A DNA stretch of 64,000 bases from Branchiostoma floridae. Taxonomy: Eukaryota > Chordata > Leptocardii > Amphioxiformes > Branchiostomatidae. The notes beneath the pieces are model-generated. The model made no database searches and was not told the DNA's origin. It worked only from the letters and a program-made list of their open reading frames with translations. Made by a program: the position numbers and the translations under genes. Positions 10,725 to 25,620 of the stretch are shown piece after piece; positions within the stretch are counted from its first letter, which is position 1, and every line of letters starts with the position of its first letter. The stretch covers positions 22,767,879 to 22,831,878 of the forward strand of contig NC_049982.1 in NCBI RefSeq assembly GCF_000003815.2, read 5' to 3'.

Positions 10725-12500
10725 ACATAAATAATTTTTACATCTTCAAAATTTACACCATGTACAGATTTGTGAGTCACTATATATCGTACAGCTTTAA
10801 GTGATCTTTTTGTCATTTGCTTCAATCTTTAAAAAATTTGAACAGAAATACACATAAACACCAAATAACAAACTTGACAAATAAGTGGCTATGGTAATCA
10901 TAACAACAAACAAAGCATATGTTCTGGACCTCTGCATAAGGTTAGGTCTGTTACTATAGTTAAGACCATGCAAAATACATATTTGTCTGTACTTCATAAT
11001 ACCTTTCAAAAAGCCCAGTAGATAGATTACATGTTACGCTTTATCATCAAGGTATTCCAATATCTATCTAGTCAAGGGCATATAGATGCACTGACTATAT
11101 GACTGTACTTTAGTCAATGACTACATATAATGTACAGTAGAGATCATATGTTTTAGCAGGGACCTTCCATCCACCATTATATCTCATAATATGACAAAGT
11201 TCACAAGCTGAACTTGTACTTCAGAATATGCAATATTGCTCGTATGACCCTCAGTATTCAAGCATTATCTGCTAATATCCTAACCACATGTACAACATGT
11301 ATAAAGTAAATAATATGCTGTTTACCTAAAAAGGCATTCTCCTTCCGAAAGAAAGTAATAACCTTTCCCATCACAAGTAGTTACAATACTTATAACATTA
11401 TACATTTGTACTTAGCGAAGTCCCTAAGATTCCATAGAAATCAGTGTCACTATACATCTCTTAGCTGATTCTTCTTTTCTCTGTCTCAAAGATCATCCCT
11501 TCAAAATATTTTCATCATAGAAAACATACCCTTTATTTCCACTTTCAGCAATCTAACATTTGTTATCCACTCCTTTCATCAGAATATCTTGCCAGAATCT
11601 CAGAATTTTGGTTCCAAAAATTTGTGTACAAAACTAAGTCCATGGATTCTGTATACTGGAGAGGCAAGTTGAAATATTAGACTCCTTGTCCTTTTAATGT
11701 ACCCCAAGGTACAGGGGAAATAAATTTACTTTCACATAAATAGGCTGTCATAACGTTTACCTTTTTTGATGCATCAATCTAGATCCTTTTAAATATGGAA
11801 GATGCTTTGAAAGTATTTGCAATAATGTTTGGTGATACATGTAGTTGTCTTAGTTGGCCACCCATCTTTTCTAGTCAAAATCTGGTCAGTAAAATATGAT
11901 TCAACTAAATGTAAAAATTCTTTGAAATCATTCAGATAAATGAAAAACATTATGAAAACCAAAGCAGGTAGACAAGGAAGGATGCATTGTACTACTTCTA
12001 CTTGTACCAATTAGATGTACATCATCTGCAAGCCTCAACTTCCTTCTCCAAAAAAATATTATGAAAGCTACATACCATAAACCTAAATTTGAAATCTAGT
12101 GGTTACACTGCTTTTGAATCCGAACTGTATTAACAGGAGCTGCCAGATAACGTGTGTCAAAAGAAAACTAAATAGAGATAGAGTCCTGTATGTTGGAGAG
12201 TAACAGAGAAGGGGGGTTTTCTTTCTTATAGTAGACTCAAGAGGCCCGCTCCATTATGCCAGTCCAAGAAAACACCCATGAAGGATCGCATCACCACACT
12301 TTGGGAGCGCCTACTATTTTCCAACATCACTAAGACATCCATTCCACAGGTATCTATTCGATGTTTTCCACATGTGTAAACCCTTTGTTTATATAATTGA
12401 TATGCTTCAGTGAACCCAGTCGGAACAGTTTGGAATGTCGGAGGGTAAAATGTTATCTTGTCATATCTACATCTGATGTCAGTCATAGCTTTGTGTCACA
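10725..12500 (-). other. Probable 3' UTR / downstream region of the WBP1L-like gene
   Basis: A+T-rich, with no supported exon, splice pair or repeat boundary. It lies directly after the stop codon at 12501-12503 and before a candidate polyadenylation signal. I infer UTR plus intergenic DNA. Confidence 0.4.
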
Positions 12501-15500
12501 TCATCTCCCTCCTGCTTGTCTGTTACAACTGTCCGCCATGTTTCCGTCACCTGCCGAAGACTGCATAGATTCAGGTGACGTGTCTACGACATCACTGCGG
12601 TCTGGAGTAGATGTTGGACGTGTAGCTGCCACGATTCCTGGCGCTGTGCCGCCATTATTAGCTGTTGAAACGATTGCACAAGTCTCTACCTGATTGTTCG
12701 TGCCCGTGGGAGGGTCGGGTATGTCGCCGCATGCTCCGAGGAGAGGGGTGTCGTCAGGGATGCCAGCCTTCTCCTCGACAGTGTCTACGATACACGAGGA
12801 CGGCGAACTGTCCAAGATTGATGGCGTTCTGCAGTCCGAAAAGATTGACACAGGTGTTCTGGCATCCGGGGATCCTGAGACAGGTGACAGTGGCAATGGC
12901 CCCCTACAAGAACAATGAAAAAACAGTAAGCAATGCTATCTGCAAGGGAGTTTGTCACAAGCTTGTCTTGCATGAAGAAAAATAACGTCTTCCTACATTT
13001 TACAGTGTCAGTGAAAGGCATTTTTTGTGATATAATCAGTTTAAGCGCAATATAATGCCATAGCACAAAAGCCAACTCACAGTGTCATGATTTTACAGTT
13101 GTACAGGCAGCCTAAAAATAAAACTACCGCAAACATTTCAAGATTTACGGTATGTGAATTTAAAACAATGAGGAAGGTTACACTAGTTCTTCTTACCCAG
13201 TGTGTAGATTGGTTGTTACAGTTTGCGTGTTGCCCCCCTCGATGGTGACGGTGACCTGTGCTGGTCTGATCTGGGAGACAGGTAGCTGTGGTCGGTCTGC
13301 TCGGTGGAGGGTGGGGGTGTAGCGGGGAGGGGGGCTGGTGTCCACCTGCTGTGTGATAGCCTCCTGGTATGACGGCAACTTCAGGATTGCATCTACATCA
13401 GGAATAAACCATAGGAACAGGCAGGTAAGTATGGTGTATTGAAATCTTATCTGCACTGCTAATTCATTCAGAGGCAAAGTCAAGCTGCAACTTTCAACTG
13501 AAAAATTAGACTTATCTTAATCTAATTTTTTGTTTGTTCAACTCCAGTCTTTTTCAATGACTCAGCAAATCCCTGTTTCGGTAATGTCATATCATATTAT
13601 GCAGATAGAATTAGTGACTTGGTGATCAGTGAAACATTTGGTGCTGACTTGCTTATTCCTTGATTAAGACAAAAGATACAGTAAAAAAAAGGACAGTAAA
13701 AAAAATTATTTTGTGATCGAAATTACAGTTCAACTTTGAATCAAAATGTAAGTATGTTTATAATCACAGATGGACAAGATCTGTTTTTGCAACCTGCAGT
13801 TTATATCATAACCACTAGAGGGCTCTATGGGATAACTGTTCAAGACAGAAATTATTAGCTAGTGTAATACTACATCTGTTCACTAGAGGGCATCAGTGTC
13901 ACCAGACAGTCAGTTAATGCTGCATTTCTTTCTAGATCATATGGATTAACTAAAAGTTAATGCCACAGCAATTTGGAACCATCCCAGATTCGTGTGTTTT
14001 CTCCAACTACTTTAAATGTTTAACTATGGTAGAAGTCAATCAAACATGAATTTTGTATCAGAAAGTAAATAATATTGCTATTGTAACTTTCCAATTAAAA
14101 GTACCATGAATATTTTGTTCTCTTTGTTTTTCTTGAAAAAAAAAAAGCTGCTGACCATCAAAAGTCTTATTTTTCTTTCCAATTTCCTATACAAATTTTT
14201 TCCTTCCAATGTCCTCCACCAAACCACAGTTAAAAGCATGAGCAGATGATGTCTCACCAAGGTTGAGAGGTGGTGCATGAAGTAGTGATGCCTGCTGGGC
14301 GATGAGCAGGTTGATTTCTCGCTGTCGTCTCTGCCGCTCCTGTCGCCGCCGCACCTTGTAGCGCTGGTAGATGCAGCAGCAGCACAGGACGATGATCAGG
14401 ATCCAGATCAGCCAGAACCCTGCAAAACACACAACACAACATGTTTAATCTATTTCATTTATTTAATTCTTCTATTTCAAAACATTTCTTTATGGCAGTT
14501 CAGGCATTAAAGCAAATAACAAGGAAGTTCTATTTATAACAAAGGCCTGCTGTTTCAGATAAAAAACATGTTCTGCCACTCCTGCTCATATCTTGAGAAA
14601 CCCCCACAGGGATCTCAAGGTTGCTTGTTAATAATAAGATACATGATGTACTTTGTTGCAAGGTCATCTTGAGACACTTCAATTTGCTGACATGGGTAAG
14701 TGTGTTTCCCCGAGATGTTTTGGAGATGTCTATATAAGAACGCTTGCCTTTGGTATTGTAAATCACGGCATAATTAGTCACACAATTGAACTGTCAGACC
14801 ATTACTGGGGTGAAACAAAGGCTGTGGTATTGTCTATTGATGAAATCAGCAAAGAAATAGAACACACTTAAACTCTATGTTACATTACATCTGTCAGAAC
14901 CTGAGATAAAATTGGATGGGCCGCTGATGAACTTTTCAACCCCTTTGAATTTATTGCCAATTACAGCCCAGCTAGTGTCCCAAGGTCATCACTACCACAA
15001 AAACAAAACAATTACGGCTGTAGCGTTCTCACGTTCCATTTTTGATAACTACTTTCAGTCATATAATAAATTTCTACTAAATGCTTTCTGTCACATCTCT
15101 CTATTGTTGGCAATTAATTTATCATTTTGAACCACCTGCATGTACCTTTCTCCCCTTCCATTTGTCATAATTACTTTCTGTCATGCAGCAAAATCTAAAA
15201 AAAAAATGCTTTCTGTCCTATATGAATTATTACGATGTGTCCTTCTTGTTGTCATTTTGAATGTTCTGTTGAACAAACACAATCCTATTAGACCTAGCCA
15301 TCTGCATGCACAAGTACAGCAGTGGCCACAAAGTTCAACCCTGATAAACAGCACCCTCGCCCTACAGGGAATACAGCTGCAGGCTCAATGTTGCAATGAA
15401 TCATGGTTAATCTGCCTAGTCTATAAATAGCAACAGGGCCCTGCTGGTTGCTAGGGGTTGCTGAGCGGCTGGCTGGCATGCGCATAAGCAGCTATGTGGC

Positions 15501-18500
15501 AGCGTCCCAGCTCACTCCAATATCTACTACATATTGTATTCATCTCTGGGATATTGATTCTGTAACATCTAGTGCTGCAATAATAATGCTTCATGTATAG
15601 AGTGCATTGTTCAAGAAGCCTGGGTTATCTAAGTATAAACTTTATAAATTAAAAACCATCAGAGTCAGAACAGAGATAAATAGAATTGTACATTGAAGTC
15701 ACAAATAGTTGATACGATGAATTTTGAATAACAATATCAACATACAAGACCTAAAACAAGGATCAAAATTGGTCATAATTGTTGCATGTAGTTGATAATA
15801 ATAACTTACAAAAACTGCATTGCAATGTATTTGGATTGTTTTTCAGATGATGCAATTGTGTTATATAACTAGTCTAGTGTACATGAATGTTAGACAACAT
15901 TATGTCATGCTGTCAGATTAGACTTATGATGGATTGTTAGAATGGCCTAAATCAGATCATGGCTCCAAAAGTCAACAACAAATGTCCTATATACACCCTA
16001 ACATAAATTTATTCCATTTGCACTGTTTCTGCCTTTCAATTTTCAACAAATCCATCGTTCCCTTCATTGTATGATATTTACAGGTCACTCAATCTAGTCA
16101 TACTCATAGTATCATACACAAGTTATAGATAAAACTCCTATCCAACAACAATGTTATCACTGTTTGTATGTAATCTTATGGAAGAAATAAAATGAATCAA
16201 CAACAACTGGGTTCATACATTTTCCTGTATGTTGAGGCTGAGCTTCATGTTTTCCTTTAGTGTATATCACTGTGACCTCTCCCTGAACCCCTCCTGATCC
16301 CCACCCTTTTGTTTGACAGATTTGCTGACTGGGGGACTCCACTGGGCACAAAAACAAGTCTGGTGCTGCCAGGATTGACATGGCAAACAAGTCCCAGCTG
16401 ACACAGTTTCATACACACAACCCTTGCCCCAGCTTCTGCTGAAGTCATAGCAGAGGTGCCACTCCAGTTTGTTTTTAACATCTTTGTACACATCTTTCTT
16501 TGTTCTTTTTTCCTGCAAGAAATGCCCAACAAAAATGCCCAAAACATTCACATGTCCAAAACTCTGCTTGGAGAATACCCTACCCCAGCCTATAGCTATT
16601 AATTGCTCCTGCTTTACCTAGCAGTCTAGCTTGGTCAAAACACTGTAAAATTAGGGAATGGTATGTGAAGATCAGGCAAAAAAGTCCAGGAGAGCCATAG
16701 ATGGCAGGCTGTACAGACTAGACCATTACAGAAAAACAATGGAAAACATACACTGCAAAAATCAGAAAATGAAATCCTTCAAATTGACTGGTATCGTTCT
16801 GTCAGTTTCAGTACATCACACTTGGTTCCATGCAACTTCACAAGAATTTGGTCAATCAAAAATAAATGAAGTTTCTCAAGCACTTTTCTGATCGTAAAAC
16901 TTGTTTGACGTGTCATAGCGGACAATGATTAACTTGAGTTGGCCCAGACATGCCCCAGATCGCAGCTGCTGCTGTTGACAAAAGGGGAGCCCCTGGCCAA
17001 AAACAAGTGAGGTAATGCCTCACGCCACTTCTGCTTTAGGGGGGGAGGGAGTACAAGGAGGGTGGTTCGGTTACCTGGCAAACGTGCCATTTATATATGT
17101 AACTAGAGAATTACATACCAGTGAGTAATATCACCACTTGACCAAGTAGTTGCTACATCGCCAGAAAACTTAGCACTGCTGGTATGCAATTACTAAGAAA
17201 TCATATATTGCCAAAAGGATAACCACTAAATAATTGTCTGAAGAAATCAATGGAATTCGGACATGGCAACAAACAGTTTCTTTTACCATTGGGATTAGAT
17301 TCAGATTTGTACAATATTTACTACAATGAGAAATGAGTTACCACCTACATTGCCTCCTGCCTTAGCAATATAGATATACAGCAGGGCTCGTGACTGCGAC
17401 TAGATTTGGTCGCATCGCGACCGTAATTTTAATAATGCGCCTATTTTTGAAATGATGGTCGCACGGCGCGCCAATAAAAAATGAGCAAAACATAAAGCTT
17501 GCCGGTACGCCGGACCGGTTCTGGACTTGCAAAAACGTTTCGGTTCAGGCAGGCTTTTAGCTAGCCATCCGTACGGGCGTACAATGTACGGCCTTTGCTA
17601 AAAAAAAGCACAAAATGTACGCCCTGTTTTTTGGATGTACGCCTTTCGTACGCCCTTATTTTCCCCCGAAAACTTCGCTCAAAGTTCAAAATTTGCCGAT
17701 TCCGCCTTTCACCGAGCCGCCATTTTGATTCTAATTCAAATCTCGCGCAAGTCTCGCAGTAACTCACATCTCGCGAATCGCGAGAGTCGCACCCCATTGG
17801 CCATTTCGGCGTGACGTAGCTCGCCCGGCCGCCATTATTGGTGGAATATCTGATATCCCCGCTGTTTTCGCGGGAAAAATCACGCAGGAAAGCTTCGAAA
17901 GCGTGTAACTTTGACGAAAACTCATCGAATGCCTAAAGTCCTTGGTGATAAGTACATGTATAGGATTGTTTTGGAGTTTTTTTGTGCTTTTTTGTCGGTG
18001 GAATGCGGGAAAAACAACAGCTAATGTGACGATGACAAACTGGGGAGGGGGGCGGTTCGGTGTCGGCACTGAATTCGTAGAAAATGTTGAACGGAGGTCG
18101 CGATTTTTTCACGGTTCCTTGAGATATTACTTTTGTTGTAGTCTTTATTTTCAAAAGACTGATAAATGGACGTTGTTTGTTGGAAAAAGTTCGCTTAATT
18201 TGCCCTTCGAACACATCTTTTTTGCTATATTTTTTCAACTGAAATAATGAACTGTTTGTACACAGATTTTTCTATATAAGTTAACACTGATGTTACAGGC
18301 TACAAGTAAACCTCTAATTTTTTAGTGCATCTATTTTCAGCTATATTCTTAACAAAGTAGATACACAAAAGAAATACAAGATGTACCTGACAGTCCTGGC
18401 TACACTTTCTCCTCTGTTGGTTTGCAGATTTTCTTGTAGACTTCTTTAGTTTGTTGTTGTTGTATATGTAACAGCAGTCAAGTTTAACCTTTGGCAGTAA

Positions 18501-21500
18501 GGTAAATTTACTTTCCCTGATTGTATGTATTAACTCATGAAATATTATATTGTAAGAAATCAGTGTTATATTACTTGAAAATGATCTCATGTATTTTCTT
18601 GCTTCTTGTTTGGTTACTGCCTTACTGTGTAACACCCCTAATATTCAATGCCATGGATTAAGGTCCGGACTCATTAGGTCTGGACCTGAACCTAAAAGTA
18701 AACTCCGGATTCTTATCTGGACCTGAACCTAAACGTGGGTTTATACAATGTATGTAGTAATGGCTGCAGAACTAATCCGCGATTAGAAAAATCAAGCAAC
18801 ACGCCGGCTGATTTGAGCATTCATGAATAAAGGTTCAAACAAGCATTTTGTACAGGATCAATGCTTTTTCTGTTATAATCTATGCAAATACTTAATTCCA
18901 GGTTTAAAACATTGATTTATAGGAGTAATACTTTGTATGGCTTAAGACGTTAGCTTGTGCTCCTAACTTTTTGCTGGCGCTCCTAAGTTTTAAGAGTTAG
19001 GAGCGCCACGCTCCTAGGGCAAAAAGTTAGTCTGGAGCCCTGTACAGGCAGGAAAATTTCTTTTTCTTTGTCCTTCATTCAGAGTTCCCTTATAATCATC
19101 AACATGCACTAATGTTCACACTACCTTTTTCTTAGTTTCCTAAGTAAAAACATTTCCTCCCTACCCATCCCTGGATAGAATGGAATCACCCATCCTTGGA
19201 CTAGATTTGTCAGCAAAACCAGCAGGGAACCAAGTGCCTGAGGTCATTTGTGGTTTCATGCCTGTCAGCTCCATTAGCACCACAAGATGGACCACTGACT
19301 GTCTGATTCAAAACAAACCAAATTTGCCCCAGGCCAAAACAATTGTGCATTTGGTTGTCATTAGAGTAAACAATGGGAAACAAAAGGATAGTAAAAACTA
19401 GATTATCATCTAAAAGCCAGCATGAAAACAAAATTAAGCCTGTGTTTTGTCACCAAACATTACCAGGTCAATTATTCTAAATCATTAACTGAAAGTGTAA
19501 GCAGGAACAGAAGCTTGGAAATTAAAAACAAGGTTTCTCCAAATTGCAAGTTAAAGTTCTTACAGCTTGCAACTTTGCAGGTTTGAGTTTGTTTAAGTTC
19601 CACAAATTCACAAAAATGTTGCCTTTCTTTCTAGTTATGAACCTGATCGACTTCAAGCAAAGTTCATCTATAACTGTCATCAACATTGTAGAGATTTCAT
19701 ACCTTATTCCTGATACAAAGTACAAAGCTCATACTGAATTGTTGATGAGCACTATATCTTGAGTAATGAAATTGTGTATAAAAAATACATCATATTGTGG
19801 GACTCTTGCATCATTGCCAAAAATGTCAACAAGCATTCAAAGGATTTCACAATGACTCCTGACACCTAGGAGACTCCCTGAAGGAATTTCAACTAATAGA
19901 AATCACATTAGAAAGGCATTAGGCCAGATAATTAATTTTCCTGATTATATCAGACTTGAGACAGTGAGAGATCACCAGCTTGAAAGTAAACATCTTCAGG
20001 ATTTATTAAGAGCTAAAGCCATAAAGGGATTGACCCGGATGGCACACAGGCTAATAAAGGGATGGTTGGCAATCACAATTAAGATCTATGATTATCAAAG
20101 AACTTGACAACAAGACTGAATTTGGCAACAAAATACATGTGTACAGGAGCTACTAACTTCTCCCTAGCTTGCCCATAACTTTATAAACAGGTTAACCATG
20201 ACTTACACATAATTCCCAGGAGCCTGTACACCAAGAGTTCAATGGCAAGGATGGCCGTCAGGGTCATATGAAGTCACTTGTTATTTTTACAGATGCCGTT
20301 TTCCATAGTCAGCAACATTCTAGGCTGTGTGAATGTCATGTATGTCTCAACTCTCAAGGATATGTCCCCAAAGTGGCATGAAAATAAGGACTCAAGCAAA
20401 ACGTATCTAGTCTTACCTTTAAAAACCCTTAACCCTGAAAGTTCATCTGTGTTGGTGGAAGTCATTCTTGAACTAGTTAAATTAACTGTGATGTTACAGC
20501 AGCAGAGGTTTATTCCTTGATAAAGACTGGTGCTGTTCAATTTTTTGGTTTGTGCTTTATTTGGCAGTCACTGTAGCTTTTCAGTTTCTTGGAAAGTTCT
20601 ACATTGTACAAGAACTGGTGCTTTGTTGACAGTTGCCAGACAGAGGTTAACCCAGAAAACACATAGTAAGTCTGAACACGCATATTCTCCATTCTCAGAG
20701 CCCCTCTGCGCCAATACCCGAGATACAAACAACATTCTCTGTTGTAAAACATACATACGTAATCCGCCAAATCCGATGCCCTAGCCAATATATCTCTACT
20801 CTAGATTACTGGATATTAGATAGGCAATGCTCATATCTTGCCAAAACCAGAGTGAAAACTATACCTCCATGGTTCATGGAGGTAATCAGGGGACCCAGAA
20901 AAACAACATAAATTTGTCTCAATGAATTACATCAGCACATTTGTCTTTAGAGAACATCCGAACTCCTTCCCAGAAGCAGATCACTGTTGAGCCAGAATGG
21001 AAAGATAATCGGGGTACTTTAGCTGTTTGGGGACATGCACTGATGCAGTGCTAGAGATGAGTCATTACCATGTATTGATTTCGGGGAGGGCTGTTTCATG
21101 TTGAAACTTCTGGCAATGTATCAAGTGATAGGCCTGAGGATACATATCACCTTGTGACATTAGATTTTATAGACTCAATAATTGTAGTGCCAAAAAAGCC
21201 ATTAACACCCCTATGCTGCCAAGTTTGAAAATGGCCTAAGGTAATGTTATTGCATAGAGACCTTTTAGGTGGCAGTCAACTGTTATTTGGTAAATACATC
21301 ATACAGTATTTGTCCTTCACCTTCACAATGAGCCCAACTGTCACATTAGCTTGATATTCTGCATGTATTATACCAACATATGCTATTTCTAATGTGTCAC
21401 AGCAAACAATTTGTACACTAAGCTAGATCTACTAACATTTCAGATTTTGCTGTGATGTGTGAATATTGTTTATCATATACAATGACAATTGTCGCTGACA

Positions 21501-24500
21501 CCATATTAAAGAATGTAAATACTTTTAAATATTGTTTATCATATACAACTTTGACAATTGTTGCCTGGACACCATAAAAATTTAAATACTTCCATGAAAT
21601 TGATTGATTCATTTGGTAACCCCAGGAGATTGAGGAATGGCCCAGATTTCCTATCCTGTCTTTGCATACTGATTTCCAACCTACACTGTGCCCCACATAA
21701 TAATGCACTTCTACCCCATACATGCCAACACAAATCATGTCATGAAAACCATACATTTCAATTATTAGTATCGCATGTTTCATGGGGTCGGCTGGTTGGG
21801 GATATGTTTTGATCACAGATTGTGAATTATAATCAATAGAAATCTCAAAACACGGAGGGTAAAAGATAAACCATGACATGTCAATACACATCTATACTTC
21901 TGTGAACAGAGAAAAGGGAGGAGCCACAATGTGATGATGAGTATTGGGCCATTATTGGGGGGATGTCTTTGATCACTGATGACAATTGGATTAGATCCAT
22001 CAACACTGACTCTTCCATCTTCATTCCAAACACTTTCAATTATCTTGATAATGGCCCCCTGCCTGCTTTTCCCACTGCATGGATTACAACCATTCAGTTC
22101 TCCCTAACCCTTCACAAACAGCTGACAAAATGCTGCAATGGATCAAAACAACCAGGGCTATACCATTCCTGTCTTTACCAAAGGGGGATACTAACATAAA
22201 ACAGACAACATTTATATATATATATATCCATGAAGCCAATATGCTACTCCTCCAAACACAAATAACAGCAGTAAACAGCTTTCTAATGTGATTCAAATAA
22301 TTAAAGATTGAAGATCAGTTTGAAAAGTAAGAGATGATAAACCCAGATAAGATGGAAGATCCTTGGCTGAGTACAGACTTATGGACAAGTCTATGAAGAA
22401 TTTAGCTTCATTTGGTGAAAACAAATTGTCCAGGGAGTTTGTCCAGTCACTCAACTTGTATAAAAACAAAACATATGAAGTATTTTCAAACTTATAGTCT
22501 GATGCAAGATGTTCAAATTCATTTGGCTTAGCATTCATCGCCAGGTTTCATTTTGAATGAATTTATTATTTAAGTAAGTTTGAACTAATTCTAATAATAT
22601 CAACAAAGAATACCCCTTTTAATCTTCAGATCATTTTCTCGCCAACCGTGAAGAAGACAACCTGCAAACTATGCTAATTTCCAATTTCAAAATGTCAGAC
22701 TAATGCTGCGTCAAGTTAACGAGGCTTGTTACCTTGTTAAACGAGGTATATAATAGCTATTGCACTTTAAAGGGTAAGTTTGATATGCCATGGGATTGTT
22801 TTAATCTTTGCAAATGTTGTGGTTACTGAGAGGCACTGAAGGTTGCAAGGCGTGTGTTTCAAACTCATCAATCACACAGGGTGACTGGTCCTGACATTGA
22901 CCCTGTATTTAGTTCAGATACTCCTTGACAGCCAGTCTCATAAAAAGAACCTTGTTTGCCTCAGGTCCTGGGCAAGGATTTCACCATGGCAAGTAAGTGG
23001 AAGGACACAGTGTCAGAGTCCTTTTGATACAACAACATTCTAGCATTGGAAAGTTTTGGTTAGATTTAAATCAAATGCCAAAATGAGATGTCCCTGCACT
23101 CACACACGAAGTTGAGCAACAAAGATAGTCTATGCAAGGTCTATGCAAGGTGTTTTTAAATGCATTATGCTGGGGCTGGTTTGGTATTAAACCAGAAACA
23201 CATTTTTTTCCTAGGCCTAATATACGAAAAGTGCACATAGTGGTACAAGTACTTACACCAAAGCTCATAGTAGTAGGTACAACAGCCTCCATCCCCACAA
23301 CAGTGCCCGGTCTCGCACCAGTACCCTTCCTTGTCCTGCTTCTTGCAGAACTCTCTTGCCTAGGGGGACAAAGGTAAGAGTACAACTGTTACACTTAGCC
23401 CTGTTTAGCTTTTTTTTCAAATTTGTTTTCTAGAACACATATTCTAAAGAAAGGTAAGATGTACATCAGGCAAGTACATTATATCAGAAGTAAGGGTGGT
23501 TTCAGGTGTTTTCCCAGTGACTCATCACACCTCAGGCACTTCTTGTCACAGGGATAAGTTTGGTTGGACATGCCCAGGCTTGAGTCTGTTAAAACTTATT
23601 AGCGTTTACCTTTGCAACTTGAAGTGTTCTAGGAAGGCTAAAAAATATGCCACTCACTATTTTCACTTTCAAATGAAATTGTTTAAGTACATGAAATTAA
23701 ATTATTACTATTGAACATGTTCTGTTTTATAGTACCTGTGGCTTGATTGTTTGGTGTACAAAATTGAACTGTAATGTACATGCACTTGCACCTGACATCC
23801 CGATAAAATGCAAGCTGAATGAATAAACTATCACAAAATATCCAATAGAAAGTTGTAGATAATGTTACATAACTTGTGCTTGACTGACTTGTTGTTGTGG
23901 CCTGCACATGCATGGACTCGTGCCCACTGGTCAAAACTAGGTCAAAACATGGCCATGCAGGCTAGCTAAACAACAGGGCCCTTCCTTGGGTGGAGTCAAG
24001 TCATATGAAAACATATCCCTTTGCTTTGGAATTTTGTTATTTCTGTTGTGGTATTGTTATTGGTATGTAGATGCAATGCTCCACTGGATGGTCTAGACAA
24101 CAAACAATTTCCTTTTTCAGTTACGTTTTTGGACTACACAACAACAAAAACAACAAGGCAAATATGTATCTCGCCCAAAAATGCCATAATGAAATATGCA
24201 AACTGCAGTAAAATAAAGCGATGGCCGAACACATTTCAATTACACAAGTGAGGCTTGATGCTGTAATTCCAATGTTGACCAATTAATAGTAAAAAGGACT
24301 CAAATAAGTGTTAAAAACAAATCATAGCTCCTAAAAAAAAGTGTACACGATAAATCAACAAGCATGATACTTTTGTGCCAGTTGTCACTTTGATACTGGA
24401 TTAAACTGGTTTCTCCATGACTCACTTCCAGGGTGGGGAAAGTTCAGAAGTGATAAAGTTACAACTTGTCAACTTCACGCAATACACGATTGATATTGCA

Positions 24501-25543
24501 ATATCCAGAGAACAAAAACAGCTGTTGTTTCTCAAATATCTGACCATGTTTTCAACAAACACATTTGTACAAGCAGAAATTTCATCATCCTTCAGCTACA
24601 TAGTTAAAACGGTTTATTTTTCCTCCTAACCTTCACACCAAGGCGAGTTTTAGCACTACACCATGTAGAGATGATGCAACCCAGGGCAACCCTGAAACCC
24701 TACACCTTTGTTGCTCAGACCAGAGCGAAAAAACAGACATCCAAAGCCAAAAAAATAAAAGCCAGTACACATTGCACAAAATCTATTCAAAAGTGGCTTT
24801 TTCCTTTTAAAAAATCTGGAAATATCGTTAAGAATAGTGTGATTTGATTGGTAGGGTGGGTGAAATTGACAGACGAACAAAGGGCATCCCCAGTAATGGC
24901 CCAACCGGTACAATCCGGATTATGTTGTACAAATTATGAACGTGATGGCAGTCACACAGGCACAGGCGTGCTTTAGTGCGACAAAGGTATTCTAATTTGA
25001 TTTTCAGGATTACTATAAAAACCCAACAGCAGGATATCTAGGAACAAAACTGTGGTACGGTGAGGTGACGCTAGCTGTCAGTTACTATATAGCCTGCACA
25101 AGCGGTAAACAACAGACTGGTTACGCAATCACAGCAGGATTTTTGCAGAAGTCTATACTGAAATATTGTCAGAAGAGCAGACTATTTTATTGAAAATGTA
25201 GGTTCATATATTTTATTATCGCAGGCTTTGAGAGGTAGTGTGGTTCCTGACATCAAGTCCACACTTATTTTTTTAAAGGAGAGGTTGGGTTGTTTACGGG
25301 TAAACGGCACTGCAGGACGACCATTTAAATTTTGTTCCGTTGCAGGATCGAACCATATGAAACATACTTTCCCTTTTGCGTTGCCTCTTCACGAGAAGGA
25401 AAATCTGCAAATTTACTGGGCACTTATATGAGAATAAAACGCAGTAGATGCACGTATGCACTTACCTGCCCGTGGTCTACAGCACCAAGAAGCCCCATAG
25501 CCGCTAGAAAGATCACCTCTGCTCGCTCAAACAGTCCGGCCAT
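12501..25543 (-). CDS. WBP1L: WBP1/WBP1L-like WW-domain-binding membrane adaptor
   Basis: Five exons (minus): 25466-25543 (ATG at 25543), 23257-23359, 14258-14419, 13197-13392, 12501-12903 (TGA). All introns are GT-AG and all phases match, giving 313 aa. Residues 1-24 are a signal peptide or hydrophobic leader. A short Cys-rich ectodomain follows (CKKQDKEGYWCETGHCC ... GGCCTYYYELW), then one transmembrane segment at about 61-81 beginning WFWLIWILIIVL with a CCCC cluster, and a basic juxtamembrane helix (RRRQERQRRQREINLL). The YYYELWWFWL junction is diagnostic of the WBP1/WBP1L family. The cytosolic tail has an LPSY motif (120-123) and a canonical PPRY (136-139), known in the family to bind WW domains, including those of NEDD4-type ubiquitin ligases. 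The rest of the tail is Ser/Thr/Pro-rich and low-complexity. The gene is head-to-head with the SorCS-like gene. WBP1 versus WBP1L cannot be decided; an ancestral single copy is likely. Confidence 0.93.
13812..13891. promoter_or_regulatory. Paired CTCF-like motifs in WBP1L-like intron 3
   Basis: CCACTAGAGGGC at 13812-13823 matches the CTCF core consensus CCASYAGRKGGC at every position. A second CACTAGAGGGC lies at 13881-13891 in the same orientation. Motif match only; no occupancy evidence. Confidence 0.35.
17382..19042. mobile_element. hAT-like element (1.66 kb) with a CpG-rich promoter-like core
   Basis: The ends CAGGGCTCGTGACT (17382) and AGTCTGGAGCCCTG (to 19042) form short hAT-type CAGGG termini. 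Both flanks are TACAG (17377-17381 and 19043-19047), a perfect 5-bp target duplication as in the hAT5 group. Within it, 17400-18060 is unusually CpG-rich for this region. That core holds GCCGCCAT (YY1-like) twice, an inverted CCAAT box (ATTGG), TGACGT (CRE half) and TCTCGCG motifs. No transposase frame is evident. It sits in intron 2 of the WBP1L-like gene. Confidence 0.6.
20861..20883. repeat. ACCTCC terminal hairpin of a dispersed repeat
   Basis: ACCTCCATG...CATGGAGGT forms the same short hairpin seen at about 2081-2107. The body of the repeat to its left is too decayed to delimit. Confidence 0.4.
21465..21592. repeat. Local tandem duplication, about 65 bp
   Basis: The phrase AATATTGTTTATCATATACAA recurs in the same orientation about 66 bp later, followed in both copies by GACAATTG and CACCATA. 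It is intronic in the WBP1L-like gene, with no function apparent. Confidence 0.7.
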
Positions 25544-25620
25544 CTTCTGTCCAAGCTTGAGCTCAAGACCAGCTGGGACACGCCTTCGATATTTGAAAGC
25601 CAAAAATGACGTAAACAACT

